From Acidobacteriota bacterium (GTDB lineage: Bacteria; Acidobacteriota; Vicinamibacteria; Vicinamibacterales; UBA2999): DNA of 8,880 nucleotides. The notes below the pieces were generated by a model, which saw nothing but the letters and a program-made list of their open reading frames with translations, was not told the origin of the DNA and made no database searches. The position numbers were made by a program, and so were the translations under genes. Every line of letters begins with the position of its first letter. Position 1 is the first letter of the stretch. Of this stretch, positions 1 through 6,607 are shown piece by piece. Where the stretch lies: contig JACCSI010000622.1 of the NCBI GenBank assembly GCA_013813075.1, positions 1 through 8,880 on the forward strand, in the 5' to 3' direction.

Positions 1-387
1 GCGTTGCACGCCTGCAGCGGTGATCGCGGCCTCCATAGCGCCCACGCGTGCCGTCACCGCCATCTGTGGAAACGTCGCGCCGAGATCGTGGAGCTGACGC
101 GCGTATTTCGCTGCGGGCGATGATGCCGTTCGACGCAGGCGCGGAAAGCCGTAGCCGTGATCGGCCTCAGCCCCGGCACGGTAGTTCTGCAGCCACATCA
201 GAAACTGGTCCACTGCGCGCGTGCGCCCGGCGATGCCAATCTCCTGCGGCAGGACGACCTCCGCCACCAGGCGCAGACGTTCAACGTCAGCCGCGGCGAG
301 GGTAGTCGACTGCGCCCGCAGGCCGATGCGGGCGGGAAGGGCGACCAGGGTCGCGGCCAGGAGTTGCAGCAGGGTGCGGCGTTTCAT
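1..387 (-). CDS. Gluconate 2-dehydrogenase subunit 3-like protein, Tat-exported (partial, N-terminal 129 aa)
   Basis: Reading the minus strand from an ATG at 387 gives an open frame of 129 codons with no stop before the window edge, so the C-terminus is missing. The protein starts MKRRTLLQLLAATLVALPAR, a twin-arginine-like signal (R3-R4, hydrophobic core about 5-19) with a plausible cleavage after Ala25. The mature part contains VVLPQEIG (about 47-54) and a DHGYGF segment near residue 80. From memory these resemble the small gluconate 2-dehydrogenase subunit 3 family of Acidobacteriota, which accompanies flavin-dependent GMC oxidoreductases and helps export or electron transfer. The partner subunit would be expected beyond the left edge, downstream on this strand. 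There is no Shine-Dalgarno sequence; a TATTAT hexamer lies 8 bases before the ATG. The export signal is seen directly; the family name is from recognition and is less certain. Confidence 0.62.
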   Translation of the reverse strand, partial: MKRRTLLQLLAATLVALPARIGLRAQSTTLAAADVERLRLVAEVVLPQEIGIAGRTRAVDQFLMWLQNYRAGAEADHGYGFPRLRRTASSPAAKYARQLHDLGATFPQMAVTARVGAMEAAITAAGVQR

Positions 388-395
388 CGGCTGTA

Positions 396-401
396 ATAAT
401 A
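396..401 (-). promoter_or_regulatory. Putative -10 element of the Tat-exported subunit 3-like gene
   Basis: On the minus strand the hexamer TATTAT lies 8 bases before the ATG at 387 and is the only AT-rich patch in a GC-rich region. This position would place the transcript start at or next to the start codon, fitting a leaderless mRNA. No convincing -35 hexamer is seen 17 bases upstream. Confidence 0.4.
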
Positions 402-639
402 GAGGCCATGCGCCCGCTTTGGGCGGCTCATGCGGGGAGGCCCGGGCACCGCCCTCGCCGTGCTTCAGTGCCGCCCTGGCAGCCCGGCATCAGCCGCGCG
501 AGCGGCGAAGACGGTCAGCGCGCTCAGATTGACGGCTTTCGACCTTCCTCGGCCCGGGAGCCGAAGGTGGACGCCAAGGAGTGAACCGAAGTTTGCATAC
601 ACAGTAGGATGAGGGCGAGGCCGACCCCTGTTGGGGACA

Positions 640-670
640 GCGCTTGCCGGGCGGCCGTGCCGCGCTTGCC
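640..670. repeat. 9-base direct repeat GCGCTTGCC spaced 22 bases, upstream of the S41 peptidase
   Basis: GCGCTTGCC occurs at 640-648 and again at 662-670. The copies are 22 bases apart start to start, about two helical turns, so a protein binding both would contact the same DNA face. The second copy ends where the AT-rich CAAAAT (670-675) begins, which is the best -10 candidate for the peptidase gene. Chance occurrence in GC-rich DNA cannot be excluded. Confidence 0.35.
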
Positions 671-683
671 AAAATTCGGTGAT
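670..683 (+). promoter_or_regulatory. Putative -10 (CAAAAT) and non-standard ribosome binding site (GGTGAT) of the S41 peptidase gene
   Basis: CAAAAT at 670-675 matches four of six bases of the -10 consensus. GGTGAT at 678-683 is complementary to the ATCACC part of the 16S rRNA tail, rather than to the usual CCTCC core, and ends 5 bases before the ATG at 689. It is the only start in the window with such a match and supports 689 as the start. Confidence 0.35.
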
Positions 684-688
684 TTCTC

Positions 689-1978
689 ATGCGCCTACTG
701 ATTACGTTGCTCGTCGCTCTGTATGGGACGGTGTTGCCGTCCGTCGCGTCGGCCCAGTCGGGTCCACGTAATTGCACGCCGACCTCTCAGAATCTGTTTG
801 TGCGCGACGTGCTCGACGAGTACTACCTCTGGTACCGGGAGCTGCCCCGGCTCAACCCGTCCCAGTACGCCACCCCCGAGGCCTACCTCGAGGCCGCACG
901 CTATCGACCCCTCGACTCCTCCTTCAGCTACGTCACATCGCGTGCGGCCAACGACGCCTTTTACGGTGACAGCCAGTTTGTCGGGCTGGGCATCTCGACG
1001 CAGGTCGATGGTACGGAGATGCGCGTGCTACAGGTGTTTCCGGACAGCCCCGCCTCGGAAGCCGGGATGGCGCGTGGCGACCGCATCATCGAAATCAACG
1101 GCCGCACCGTGGTCCAGTTAGTGGAGAGCGCGCTTATTGGCGGCGCGTTCGGGGCGAGCCAGCCTGGCGTGACCGCGCAACTGGTATTTCGATCCCGCGA
1201 TGGGCTCGAACGTCGCGCCTCGCTCACCAAGCGCGTCGTCACCATTCCGACGGTCTCGCTGGCGCGAACCTTCCGGGTTGATGGACGCACGGTTGGCTAT
1301 CTCATGTTCCGCAATTTCGTCAAACCGTCCTACGCAGCGCTGGACGAGGCGTTCGCTGCCCTCCGCGAAGCCCGCGCCACTGAGCTGGTGATCGATCTCC
1401 GTTACAACGGCGGTGGCCTGGTTGACGTCGCCGTGCACCTGGGAAGCCTCGTTGCCGGGTCACTCACCGAGGGGCGGGTATTCGCGACCTTCCAGCACAA
1501 CGACAAGAACAGCGCTCTCAACGAGGACCTGCGTTTCATGCAGGCATCGCAGCCGCTCAATCTGTCGCGGCTCTTTGTCATCACGACGCGCGCGTCGGCG
1601 TCAGCCAGCGAGCTGCTGATCAACAGCCTCCGTCCCCATCTTCCCGTCCACGTCATCGGCGAGGCCACTTACGGCAAGCCGGTTGGGCAGTACGGCTTTC
1701 CGTTCTGCGACAAGGTCCTGGCGCCGGTGGCGTTTTCGCTCGTCAACTCCGAGGGGCAAGGTGATTTTTTCGACGGCATCGCGCCGACGTGCACGGCCGG
1801 GGACGATGTGGAACATGACCTTGGGGACGCTGCCGAAGCGTCGCTCGCCGAAGCGCTTCACCTGATGCGCACCGGAAGGTGCAGCGCGGAAGCGACCGCA
1901 CAACGCCTACAGCGACTACGCGTGCGCGGGTCACCCGAACGGGCAACCGGCTGGCAATCGCTCGTCAACGCGCACTGA
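689..1978 (+). CDS. Secreted S41 family (C-terminal processing type) serine peptidase with PDZ domain
   Basis: This 429-residue protein is a probable periplasmic or secreted S41 peptidase. A signal peptide (hydrophobic about 3-20) ends in an Ala-Ser-Ala site after residue 22. A PDZ-like segment spans about 96-180, with FVGLGI at 97-102 and SEAGMARGDRIIEINGR around 123-139. The catalytic S41 core follows. Ser305 in the SASASE stretch, Lys330 in TYGK and Gln334 have exactly the 25- and 4-residue spacings of the Ser-Lys-Gln triad of CtpB-type peptidases, so it is probably active. LRYNGGG (237-243) is a conserved core motif. Cysteines at 29, 340, 368 and 398 could form disulfides outside the cytoplasm. 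These enzymes cut proteins near the C-terminus; the substrate is unknown. The next gene, also for an exported protein, starts 84 bases downstream on the same strand, but a candidate promoter lies between them, so co-transcription is unproven. Confidence 0.88.
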   Translation: MRLLITLLVALYGTVLPSVASAQSGPRNCTPTSQNLFVRDVLDEYYLWYRELPRLNPSQYATPEAYLEAARYRPLDSSFSYVTSRAANDAFYGDSQFVGLGISTQVDGTEMRVLQVFPDSPASEAGMARGDRIIEINGRTVVQLVESALIGGAFGASQPGVTAQLVFRSRDGLERRASLTKRVVTIPTVSLARTFRVDGRTVGYLMFRNFVKPSYAALDEAFAALREARATELVIDLRYNGGGLVDVAVHLGSLVAGSLTEGRVFATFQHNDKNSALNEDLRFMQASQPLNLSRLFVITTRASASASELLINSLRPHLPVHVIGEATYGKPVGQYGFPFCDKVLAPVAFSLVNSEGQGDFFDGIAPTCTAGDDVEHDLGDAAEASLAEALHLMRTGRCSAEATAQRLQRLRVRGSPERATGWQSLVNAH

Positions 1979-2027
1979 CCACCCGAGGCACTGGGCACGC
2001 CCGCAGAAGAGGTTCTTGTCTGTTATT

Positions 2028-2042
2028 CCGGGGAACGCCCGG
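2028..2042. promoter_or_regulatory. Short GC hairpin between the S41 peptidase and propeller-metallohydrolase genes
   Basis: CCGGG (2028-2032) and CCCGG (2038-2042) form a perfect 5-base stem around a GAACG loop. There is no T-run after it, so it is a weak terminator candidate for the S41 gene. It lies where a -35 element or an operator of the next gene would sit, given the candidate -10 at 2051-2056. Confidence 0.25.
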
Positions 2043-2050
2043 TTCTGTGG

Positions 2051-2056
2051 AATAGT
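2051..2056 (+). promoter_or_regulatory. Putative -10 element of the propeller-metallohydrolase gene
   Basis: AATAGT matches four of six bases of the -10 consensus and ends 6 bases before the ATG at 2063. No Shine-Dalgarno sequence is present, so the transcript may start at or next to the ATG. The same geometry is seen before three other genes in the window. Confidence 0.35.
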
Positions 2057-2062
2057 GCGGCT

Positions 2063-4594
2063 ATGCGTTTGTATCGGGTCGGCCTGTGCATTCTGAGCCT
2101 TGTTGTCGGTTCCAGCGTTGCGGCGCAAAACTATCCGTCGGCGCGGTCTGGCGGCAACTACATGCACAACTATTTCCTGCCCCCTGCAGGAAGTAGCACG
2201 CCGTGGTGGCCGACGTGGTCACCCGATGGGCAGTGGCTGGCGTTTGCGATGCACGGGTCGCTGTGGCGCATGCGCATCGCCAATGGCCAAAGCGACGGCG
2301 TAGCTGAAGAAATCGCTCACGCGAGCGAATTTTTGTCGTCGCCTGAATGGTCGCCGGATGGTCGCTACATGGCCTACACGGCGGATCCTGGTGGCGCGAG
2401 CATCAACATCCGCGTCCTCGACCTGCAGTCGGGGCAGTCCACCATGATCACCACCGGCGAGCATGTCAACGTGGAGCCGGCGTGGTCTCCCGACGGCCGC
2501 CGCCTGGCGTATGTGTCCACCGCGCCGAATGGTTACTTCAACGTCTTCACCATTGCGGTTGAGGCCGGCAAGCCGGGCGCGATCACGCAGATCACGACCG
2601 ATAACCGCTTCGGCCGTGACCGCCTCTACTTCGGCGATCACGATGTGCATCTCTCGCCGTCCTGGTCGCCAGACGGGAAGGAGCTATTGCTCGTCTCGAA
2701 CCGCACAATTCCGCTCGGCTCGGGCGGGGTGTGGCGTGTCCCGGTCGACGCCGACGTCATGCCGACATCGCGCGCCAAGCTCATTCACAAGGAAGAAACG
2801 CTCTATCGAACCCGGCCGTCGTGGTCGCCCGATGGCCAGCGGTTCGTTTACGCTTCTCATCTCGGCGGCCAATACACCAACCTGTTTGTGCTGCCGTCCA
2901 CCGGCGGCGAGCCCTACAAGTTGACCTTGGGCGACTACGACAGCTTTCTTCCGCGATGGTCGCCAGACGGCGAGTGGATTGCGCATGTCTCGAACGAGCA
3001 GGGCTTACCGCAGCTGAAGGTATTGAAGGCGTGGGGCGGCGAACAGCACGTCATTCCGATTCGCGCCAAAAAATGGTCGCGCCCGTTCGGTCGCGTCAAT
3101 GTCACGGTGGTCGACGACGCGACGGGACGCATCACCGAGGCGCGCGTCTACCAACGGGCCGCCGACGGCAAGCCGTATACGCCAGACGATTCATACGAGC
3201 GAGTGTCGCAACTCGATCGGCGCCTGTTTCACACGCCCGGCCGCTACACGTCGGAGGTGCCAGCCGGCAGGCTGGTCATCGAGGCGGTGAAGGGCTTCGA
3301 GTATGCGCCGGCGGAAGTGACCGTGCAGGTCGGGCCCGGATCGACGACGCAGGTAACAGTGCCTCTGCGCCGTCTGGCCAACCTGAGAGACCGGGGCTGG
3401 TATTCGGGTAGCAACCACGTGCACATGAACTACGCGGGGAACCTTCACAATACCCCTGAGAACATGTTCATGATGGCCGCCGCCGAAGACGTCGATGTCA
3501 TCGGCCTTCAGATCGCGAACAAGGACAACCGCGTCCTCGACTATCAGCACTTCGCGCCGGGACAGGCGCACCATCCGCTGTCCACGCCGCAGCGCATCAT
3601 GCATGTAGGGCAGGAATACCGTCCGCCGTTCTACGGCCACATTTCGATCTTCAATCTACAGAAACACCTGATCTCGCCGTTCGTGACCGGTTACGAAGGC
3701 ACCGGCGTGGAGAGCCTGTATCCATCCAACACCGATATCTTTCGCTACGCCAAACAGCAGGGCGGAATTGGCGCCTACGTGCACCCGTACTCGGGTGCAC
3801 GCGATCCTCTGGAGACGACCCTTGGCACCGCCAAGACGCTCCCTGTGGATGTGGCGCTCGAGGCGGTGAGCTATCACGAGCTGTGGTCGCAAAGCGCGGG
3901 CGATGCACCGCTGCTGGTGTGGTACCGGCTGCTCAACAACGGATTCCGGGTGCCGGTCACCGGCGGCGAGGATTCAATCTCGAACCTGCACGACATCGAG
4001 CTCGTCGGGTCGGTGCGGGGCTACTTTCATCTCGCAAAGGGGCCGCTCAACTGGGCGAACTGGATGCAAGCCATGTTGGCCGGTCGCGGCTTCGTGACCA
4101 ATGGGCCACTGATTGAGTTCACGGCGAACGGCCGCATGCCTGGGGAAGAGATCGCCTTGCCCGGGCCCGGACGCATCACGCTGCGCGTTGATGTGCACTC
4201 CGCTGCGCCGCTCGAGCGCGTCGAAGTCGTGCGCAACGGCGAGGTCGTCCATCGGGCAACGCCTGCAGCAGGCGGACAGCGGTCAACCTTCGAGCAGGTG
4301 ATTGATGTCGCCATGAGTGGTTGGTACTCGGTGCGGGCGATCGGTGCCAATCGCACGTTTCCGGTCGAGAACACACGGCCGCAGGCGGTGACCAACCCCG
4401 TTTACGTCATTGTCGGCGACCGGCCGATCCGTGACCGCGCATCGGCCGAGTATTTCGTGCGCTGGATCGATCGCCTCACAGGAATGGCTGCGGCGCATCC
4501 CGGTTGGCGCAGCGAGAAAGAGAAGGCACACGTGCTCGGGCAATTCGCCGAGGCGAAAGCGATCTACCAGAAGCGTGCCGACGAGGCGCCCTAG
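2063..4594 (+). CDS. Secreted TolB-like six-bladed propeller fused to a CehA/McbA-type metallohydrolase domain
   Basis: This 843-residue protein has a signal peptide (hydrophobic 5-20, cleavage likely near Ala21). Six WSPDG motifs begin at residues 52, 96, 141, 201, 254 and 299, one per blade of a TolB/PD40-type propeller. A beta-rich segment follows (about 343-436), resembling carboxypeptidase-regulatory or Ig-like domains. Residues about 445-690 recall the PHP-like CehA/McbA metallohydrolases: HVH at 452-454, AEDVDVI at 474-480, E518 and GH at 525-526, VHPYSG at 573-578 and GGEDS at 634-638. A C-terminal beta domain covers about 690-785. Family enzymes hydrolyse esters or phosphoesters; the substrate here is unknown, and the propeller may bind it or a partner. 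The first metal-site motif reads S-N-H-V-H where D-x-H-x-H is usual, and no TDH motif is seen, so the metal site may be altered. The domain order is clear; catalytic activity is inference. Confidence 0.82.
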   Translation: MRLYRVGLCILSLVVGSSVAAQNYPSARSGGNYMHNYFLPPAGSSTPWWPTWSPDGQWLAFAMHGSLWRMRIANGQSDGVAEEIAHASEFLSSPEWSPDGRYMAYTADPGGASINIRVLDLQSGQSTMITTGEHVNVEPAWSPDGRRLAYVSTAPNGYFNVFTIAVEAGKPGAITQITTDNRFGRDRLYFGDHDVHLSPSWSPDGKELLLVSNRTIPLGSGGVWRVPVDADVMPTSRAKLIHKEETLYRTRPSWSPDGQRFVYASHLGGQYTNLFVLPSTGGEPYKLTLGDYDSFLPRWSPDGEWIAHVSNEQGLPQLKVLKAWGGEQHVIPIRAKKWSRPFGRVNVTVVDDATGRITEARVYQRAADGKPYTPDDSYERVSQLDRRLFHTPGRYTSEVPAGRLVIEAVKGFEYAPAEVTVQVGPGSTTQVTVPLRRLANLRDRGWYSGSNHVHMNYAGNLHNTPENMFMMAAAEDVDVIGLQIANKDNRVLDYQHFAPGQAHHPLSTPQRIMHVGQEYRPPFYGHISIFNLQKHLISPFVTGYEGTGVESLYPSNTDIFRYAKQQGGIGAYVHPYSGARDPLETTLGTAKTLPVDVALEAVSYHELWSQSAGDAPLLVWYRLLNNGFRVPVTGGEDSISNLHDIELVGSVRGYFHLAKGPLNWANWMQAMLAGRGFVTNGPLIEFTANGRMPGEEIALPGPGRITLRVDVHSAAPLERVEVVRNGEVVHRATPAAGGQRSTFEQVIDVAMSGWYSVRAIGANRTFPVENTRPQAVTNPVYVIVGDRPIRDRASAEYFVRWIDRLTGMAAAHPGWRSEKEKAHVLGQFAEAKAIYQKRADEAP

Positions 4595-4599
4595 CAGTC

Positions 4600-4623
4600 G
4601 GCGTGCAACGATGGAGTTGCGCC
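4600..4623. terminator. Candidate bidirectional terminator between convergent genes
   Basis: The 49 bases between the stops of the propeller gene and the methyltransferase gene contain GGC-GCAAC (with a 2-base GT bulge) pairing with GTTGCGCC around a GATGGA loop. An alternative pairing uses CGATGG (4609-4614) with CCATCG (4633-4638). Neither is followed by a T-run, so intrinsic termination is uncertain. Confidence 0.35.
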
Positions 4624-4643
4624 ACGGCTGCGCCATCGGGCCA

Positions 4644-5681
4644 TCAGCGGCGCGCGTGCACGATGACGCTCCCGGGGGACAGGCGCGGCCGCACGATCTT
4701 CACGCGACTGAACCCCGCCTGCGTCAGCCATCCAGCATATTCGTCTCCGCTATAGGTGCTGGCGGTGGACGTGATGCGAAAGAACAACGCGATGCCGTCC
4801 CCGCCCGATGGCTTCGAGTCGCGGTTCGGGCGTTCGAGTTCCCAGATGGCCACGGTCCCATCAGCGTTCAGTGACTGATGAACCCGCTCCAACAGAGAGC
4901 CGATCTGGTCGGGCAGGAAGTGGTGCAGGATGTTCGATAGCAACACCACGTCGGCGCCGGAACCAAGCGCCTCCGTCATGACGTCGCCAGACCGGTGGTC
5001 GACGATGTCATTGATGCCTTCGCGCTCGGCGAGCGTTCGGGCATGCGTCACCGCCGCGGGCAGCTCGATGACCGTTGAACGCATCGGGGGGTGTTTCCGG
5101 CAGATCGCCGCCCCCATCAGGCCGTGTGACCCGGCCAGGTCCAGCAGCGTCGTTGCGCCTTTCCGGACCGGGACGTGTTTGGCGAGGACAGGAGCGTTGA
5201 ACCGTGCGCCTTCCAGCATGCCCTTCTGGTAATAGCCCCAAGCCTCTGCGTCCTGCAGCGTGGAATGGAAATCGACGCCACGTCCAGTCTGAAGCAGCAA
5301 TTCCAGGTGCTCGGTATATTGCCACTGCGTGTAGTTCCACATCACGAAGCCTGTCAGTTCCCTGGGCGCACCGCTAACCATCGACTTTCGTGACATGGCC
5401 GACAGACGGTAGTGGCCGCCATCGAGCTCCAGGTAGCCGGCGAAGACCAGAGAGCGCAGTAGCAATTCAAGCGACGGGCCATCGAGCTCGAGCGCAGCGG
5501 CCAGACTCTCTGCCGTACCCGGCTCGCTCGCTAACGCCTCGAAGATGCCGAGCTTCACTCCGGCCATGACGAAGCGCGATTTCAACATGCCGAACATCGC
5601 GTCCATCATCGGAATCGGGACGAGCCCCGCGGTGAGCGCCAGGCGTTCGACCAGTGATTCGGGAATGGCCCCGTACTGCAT
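4644..5681 (-). CDS. SAM-dependent O-methyltransferase with N-terminal dimerisation/winged-helix domain
   Basis: The 345-residue protein has the layout of plant COMT-like and bacterial small-molecule O-methyltransferases. An N-terminal helical and winged-helix dimerisation region spans about 25-105, including KLGIFEAL at 43-50. A class I SAM-binding fold follows. Motif I is LLDLAGSHGLMG at 179-190, a variant of the usual D-x-G-G-G-x-G. E206 in VIELP is the expected acidic residue that binds the SAM ribose. GDVM (232-235) and LLSNILHHF (247-255) match later family motifs, with H253 or H254 at the position of the family's catalytic base. It would methylate a hydroxyl group of a small molecule, substrate unknown. 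The ATG at 5681 is favoured because TAAGAT lies 6 bases upstream. No biosynthetic neighbours are present to suggest a pathway. It converges on the propeller gene and diverges from the glycosylase gene. Confidence 0.82.
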   Translation of the reverse strand: MQYGAIPESLVERLALTAGLVPIPMMDAMFGMLKSRFVMAGVKLGIFEALASEPGTAESLAAALELDGPSLELLLRSLVFAGYLELDGGHYRLSAMSRKSMVSGAPRELTGFVMWNYTQWQYTEHLELLLQTGRGVDFHSTLQDAEAWGYYQKGMLEGARFNAPVLAKHVPVRKGATTLLDLAGSHGLMGAAICRKHPPMRSTVIELPAAVTHARTLAEREGINDIVDHRSGDVMTEALGSGADVVLLSNILHHFLPDQIGSLLERVHQSLNADGTVAIWELERPNRDSKPSGGDGIALFFRITSTASTYSGDEYAGWLTQAGFSRVKIVRPRLSPGSVIVHARR

Positions 5682-5683
5682 GA

Positions 5684-5694
5684 CAGAATCTTAG
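5684..5694. promoter_or_regulatory. Compact divergent promoter between methyltransferase and glycosylase genes
   Basis: Only 15 bases (5682-5696) separate the two start codons. On the minus strand TAAGAT (5693-5688) lies 6 bases before the methyltransferase ATG. On the plus strand CAGAAT (5684-5689) lies 7 bases before the glycosylase GTG. The two hexamers overlap, so polymerase could not occupy both at once. Neither gene has room for a Shine-Dalgarno sequence inside the gap. The -35 regions would lie inside the opposite coding sequences and are poor matches. Confidence 0.45.
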
Positions 5695-5696
5695 CC

Positions 5697-6596
5697 GTGC
5701 CGGAGCTTCCCGACATCGAACTTTACCTGCACGCACTTGGCCGCCGCATTATCGGGTGGCCGATCGAGGGCGTGCGGCTGTCGAGCCCGTTTCTGCTGCG
5801 CTCGATTGATCCGCCGATCGACAGCGTCGTCGGCTGCACGGTGCGCCGCCTCCATCGCCTTGGCAAACGCATCGTCTGGCACCTCGACGACGAGTTGTTC
5901 ATCGTCATCCATTTGATGATTGCGGGACGGTTTCGCTGGAAGGATCGCGGCGCCGCGATTCCAGGCAAGGTGGGTCTTGCCGCGTTCGACTTCCCCAACG
6001 GCACGCTGCTCTTCACCGAGGCCGGCTCGAAGCGGCGGGCGTCGCTCTACCTGGTTGCCGGCCGCGAGGCGCTGGCCGCGCACGATCCGGGCGGCATCGA
6101 GCCGCTTGACGCGTCGCTCACGCAGTTCGCGGAGGCAATCCGCCGCGAGAACCACACCGTCAAGCGCTCGTTGACCGACCCGCATCTGGTCAGCGGTATT
6201 GGCAATGCGTACTCCGACGAAATCCTGCACGCCGCGAAAATGTCGCCCATGCGGCTGACGTGGCAAATGACGGACGCCGAAATCGAGCGACTGCACCTCG
6301 CCACCGTCGACACGTTGGTGTCGTGGCGCCAGCGGCTGCTGGATGAAACCGGCGAGGCATTTCCTGAAAAGGTGACCGCGTTCAGGGAGGGCATGGCCGT
6401 GCACGGCCGTTATGGCAAGCCGTGCCCGGCGTGCGGCGGCCCGGTGCAGCGGATCCGGTACGCAGCCAACGAAGCGAATTACTGTCCGTCGTGTCAGACC
6501 GGCGGCAAGCTCTTCGCCGATCGATCGTTGTCGCGTCTTTTGAAAGACGATTGGCCGCGGTCGCTCGAGGAGCTGGACAAGCGCATGCGGCGCTGA
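5697..6596 (+). CDS. mutM: Fpg/Nei (MutM-like) family DNA glycosylase, non-standard subgroup
   Basis: The 299-residue protein is a base-excision repair glycosylase/AP lyase relative. The GTG start is fixed by the next codon: Pro2 must become the N-terminal nucleophile, and the protein begins (M)PELPDIE with Glu3 in place. K57 (LGK), the HLMIAG segment (72-77) and N170 in GIGNAYSDE match family positions. A C4 zinc finger is formed by C243, C246, C263 and C266. Two features depart from E. coli Fpg. The arginine five residues before the third cysteine is replaced by Asn258, and the void-filling Arg-x-Phe segment reads GSKRRAS (110-116). The C-terminus extends about 30 residues past the finger, with LLKDDWPRSLEEL. 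I recall similar RIRYA-N-E-NYC proteins in other bacteria, so this is a known side group rather than decay. The mutM symbol is only the nearest family name; lesion preference may differ. Confidence 0.85.
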   Translation: MPELPDIELYLHALGRRIIGWPIEGVRLSSPFLLRSIDPPIDSVVGCTVRRLHRLGKRIVWHLDDELFIVIHLMIAGRFRWKDRGAAIPGKVGLAAFDFPNGTLLFTEAGSKRRASLYLVAGREALAAHDPGGIEPLDASLTQFAEAIRRENHTVKRSLTDPHLVSGIGNAYSDEILHAAKMSPMRLTWQMTDAEIERLHLATVDTLVSWRQRLLDETGEAFPEKVTAFREGMAVHGRYGKPCPACGGPVQRIRYAANEANYCPSCQTGGKLFADRSLSRLLKDDWPRSLEELDKRMRR

Positions 6597-6607
6597 GGTC
6601 GCTCAGC
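6592..6607. terminator. Perfect hairpin containing both convergent stop codons
   Basis: GCTGAG (6592-6597) pairs perfectly with CTCAGC (6602-6607) around a GTCG loop. The TGA of the glycosylase gene (6594-6596) lies in the left arm and the TGA of the dus gene (complement of 6603-6605) in the right arm. It could act as a two-way terminator, but has no T-run on either side. Confidence 0.5.

Larger units (their letters stand above)
388..688. other. 301-base intergenic region between divergent genes
   Basis: No convincing gene is seen here. Short open frames exist on both strands but their translations are arginine- and proline-rich and recall no protein family. The stretch holds the promoter of the leftward gene (near 396-401), an imperfect hairpin (542-568: ACCTT and CGGC pair with GCCG and AAGGT, with a 3-base bulge), a TAGGAT hexamer at 605-610 that could be a second rightward -10, and a 9-base direct repeat (640-648 and 662-670) next to the S41 peptidase start. 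Confidence 0.5.

Noticed and set aside
542..568. Hairpin in the left intergenic region as an RNA gene or riboswitch
   Set aside because: The stem has a 3-base bulge and no known riboswitch or small-RNA consensus is visible; such stems are frequent in GC-rich DNA.
430..777. Short open frames on both strands between 430 and 777
   Set aside because: Compositionally odd, no ribosome site, no recalled homologue, and the minus-strand one overlaps the S41 signal peptide coding region.
2731..3411. Plus-strand 226-codon open frame in another frame of the propeller gene
   Set aside because: Fully inside the propeller-metallohydrolase gene; Arg-rich translation typical of a wrong frame.
5691..6404. 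Minus-strand 237-codon open frame opposite the glycosylase gene
   Set aside because: Antisense shadow of a well-supported gene; its translation is Arg/His-rich with no recognisable motif.
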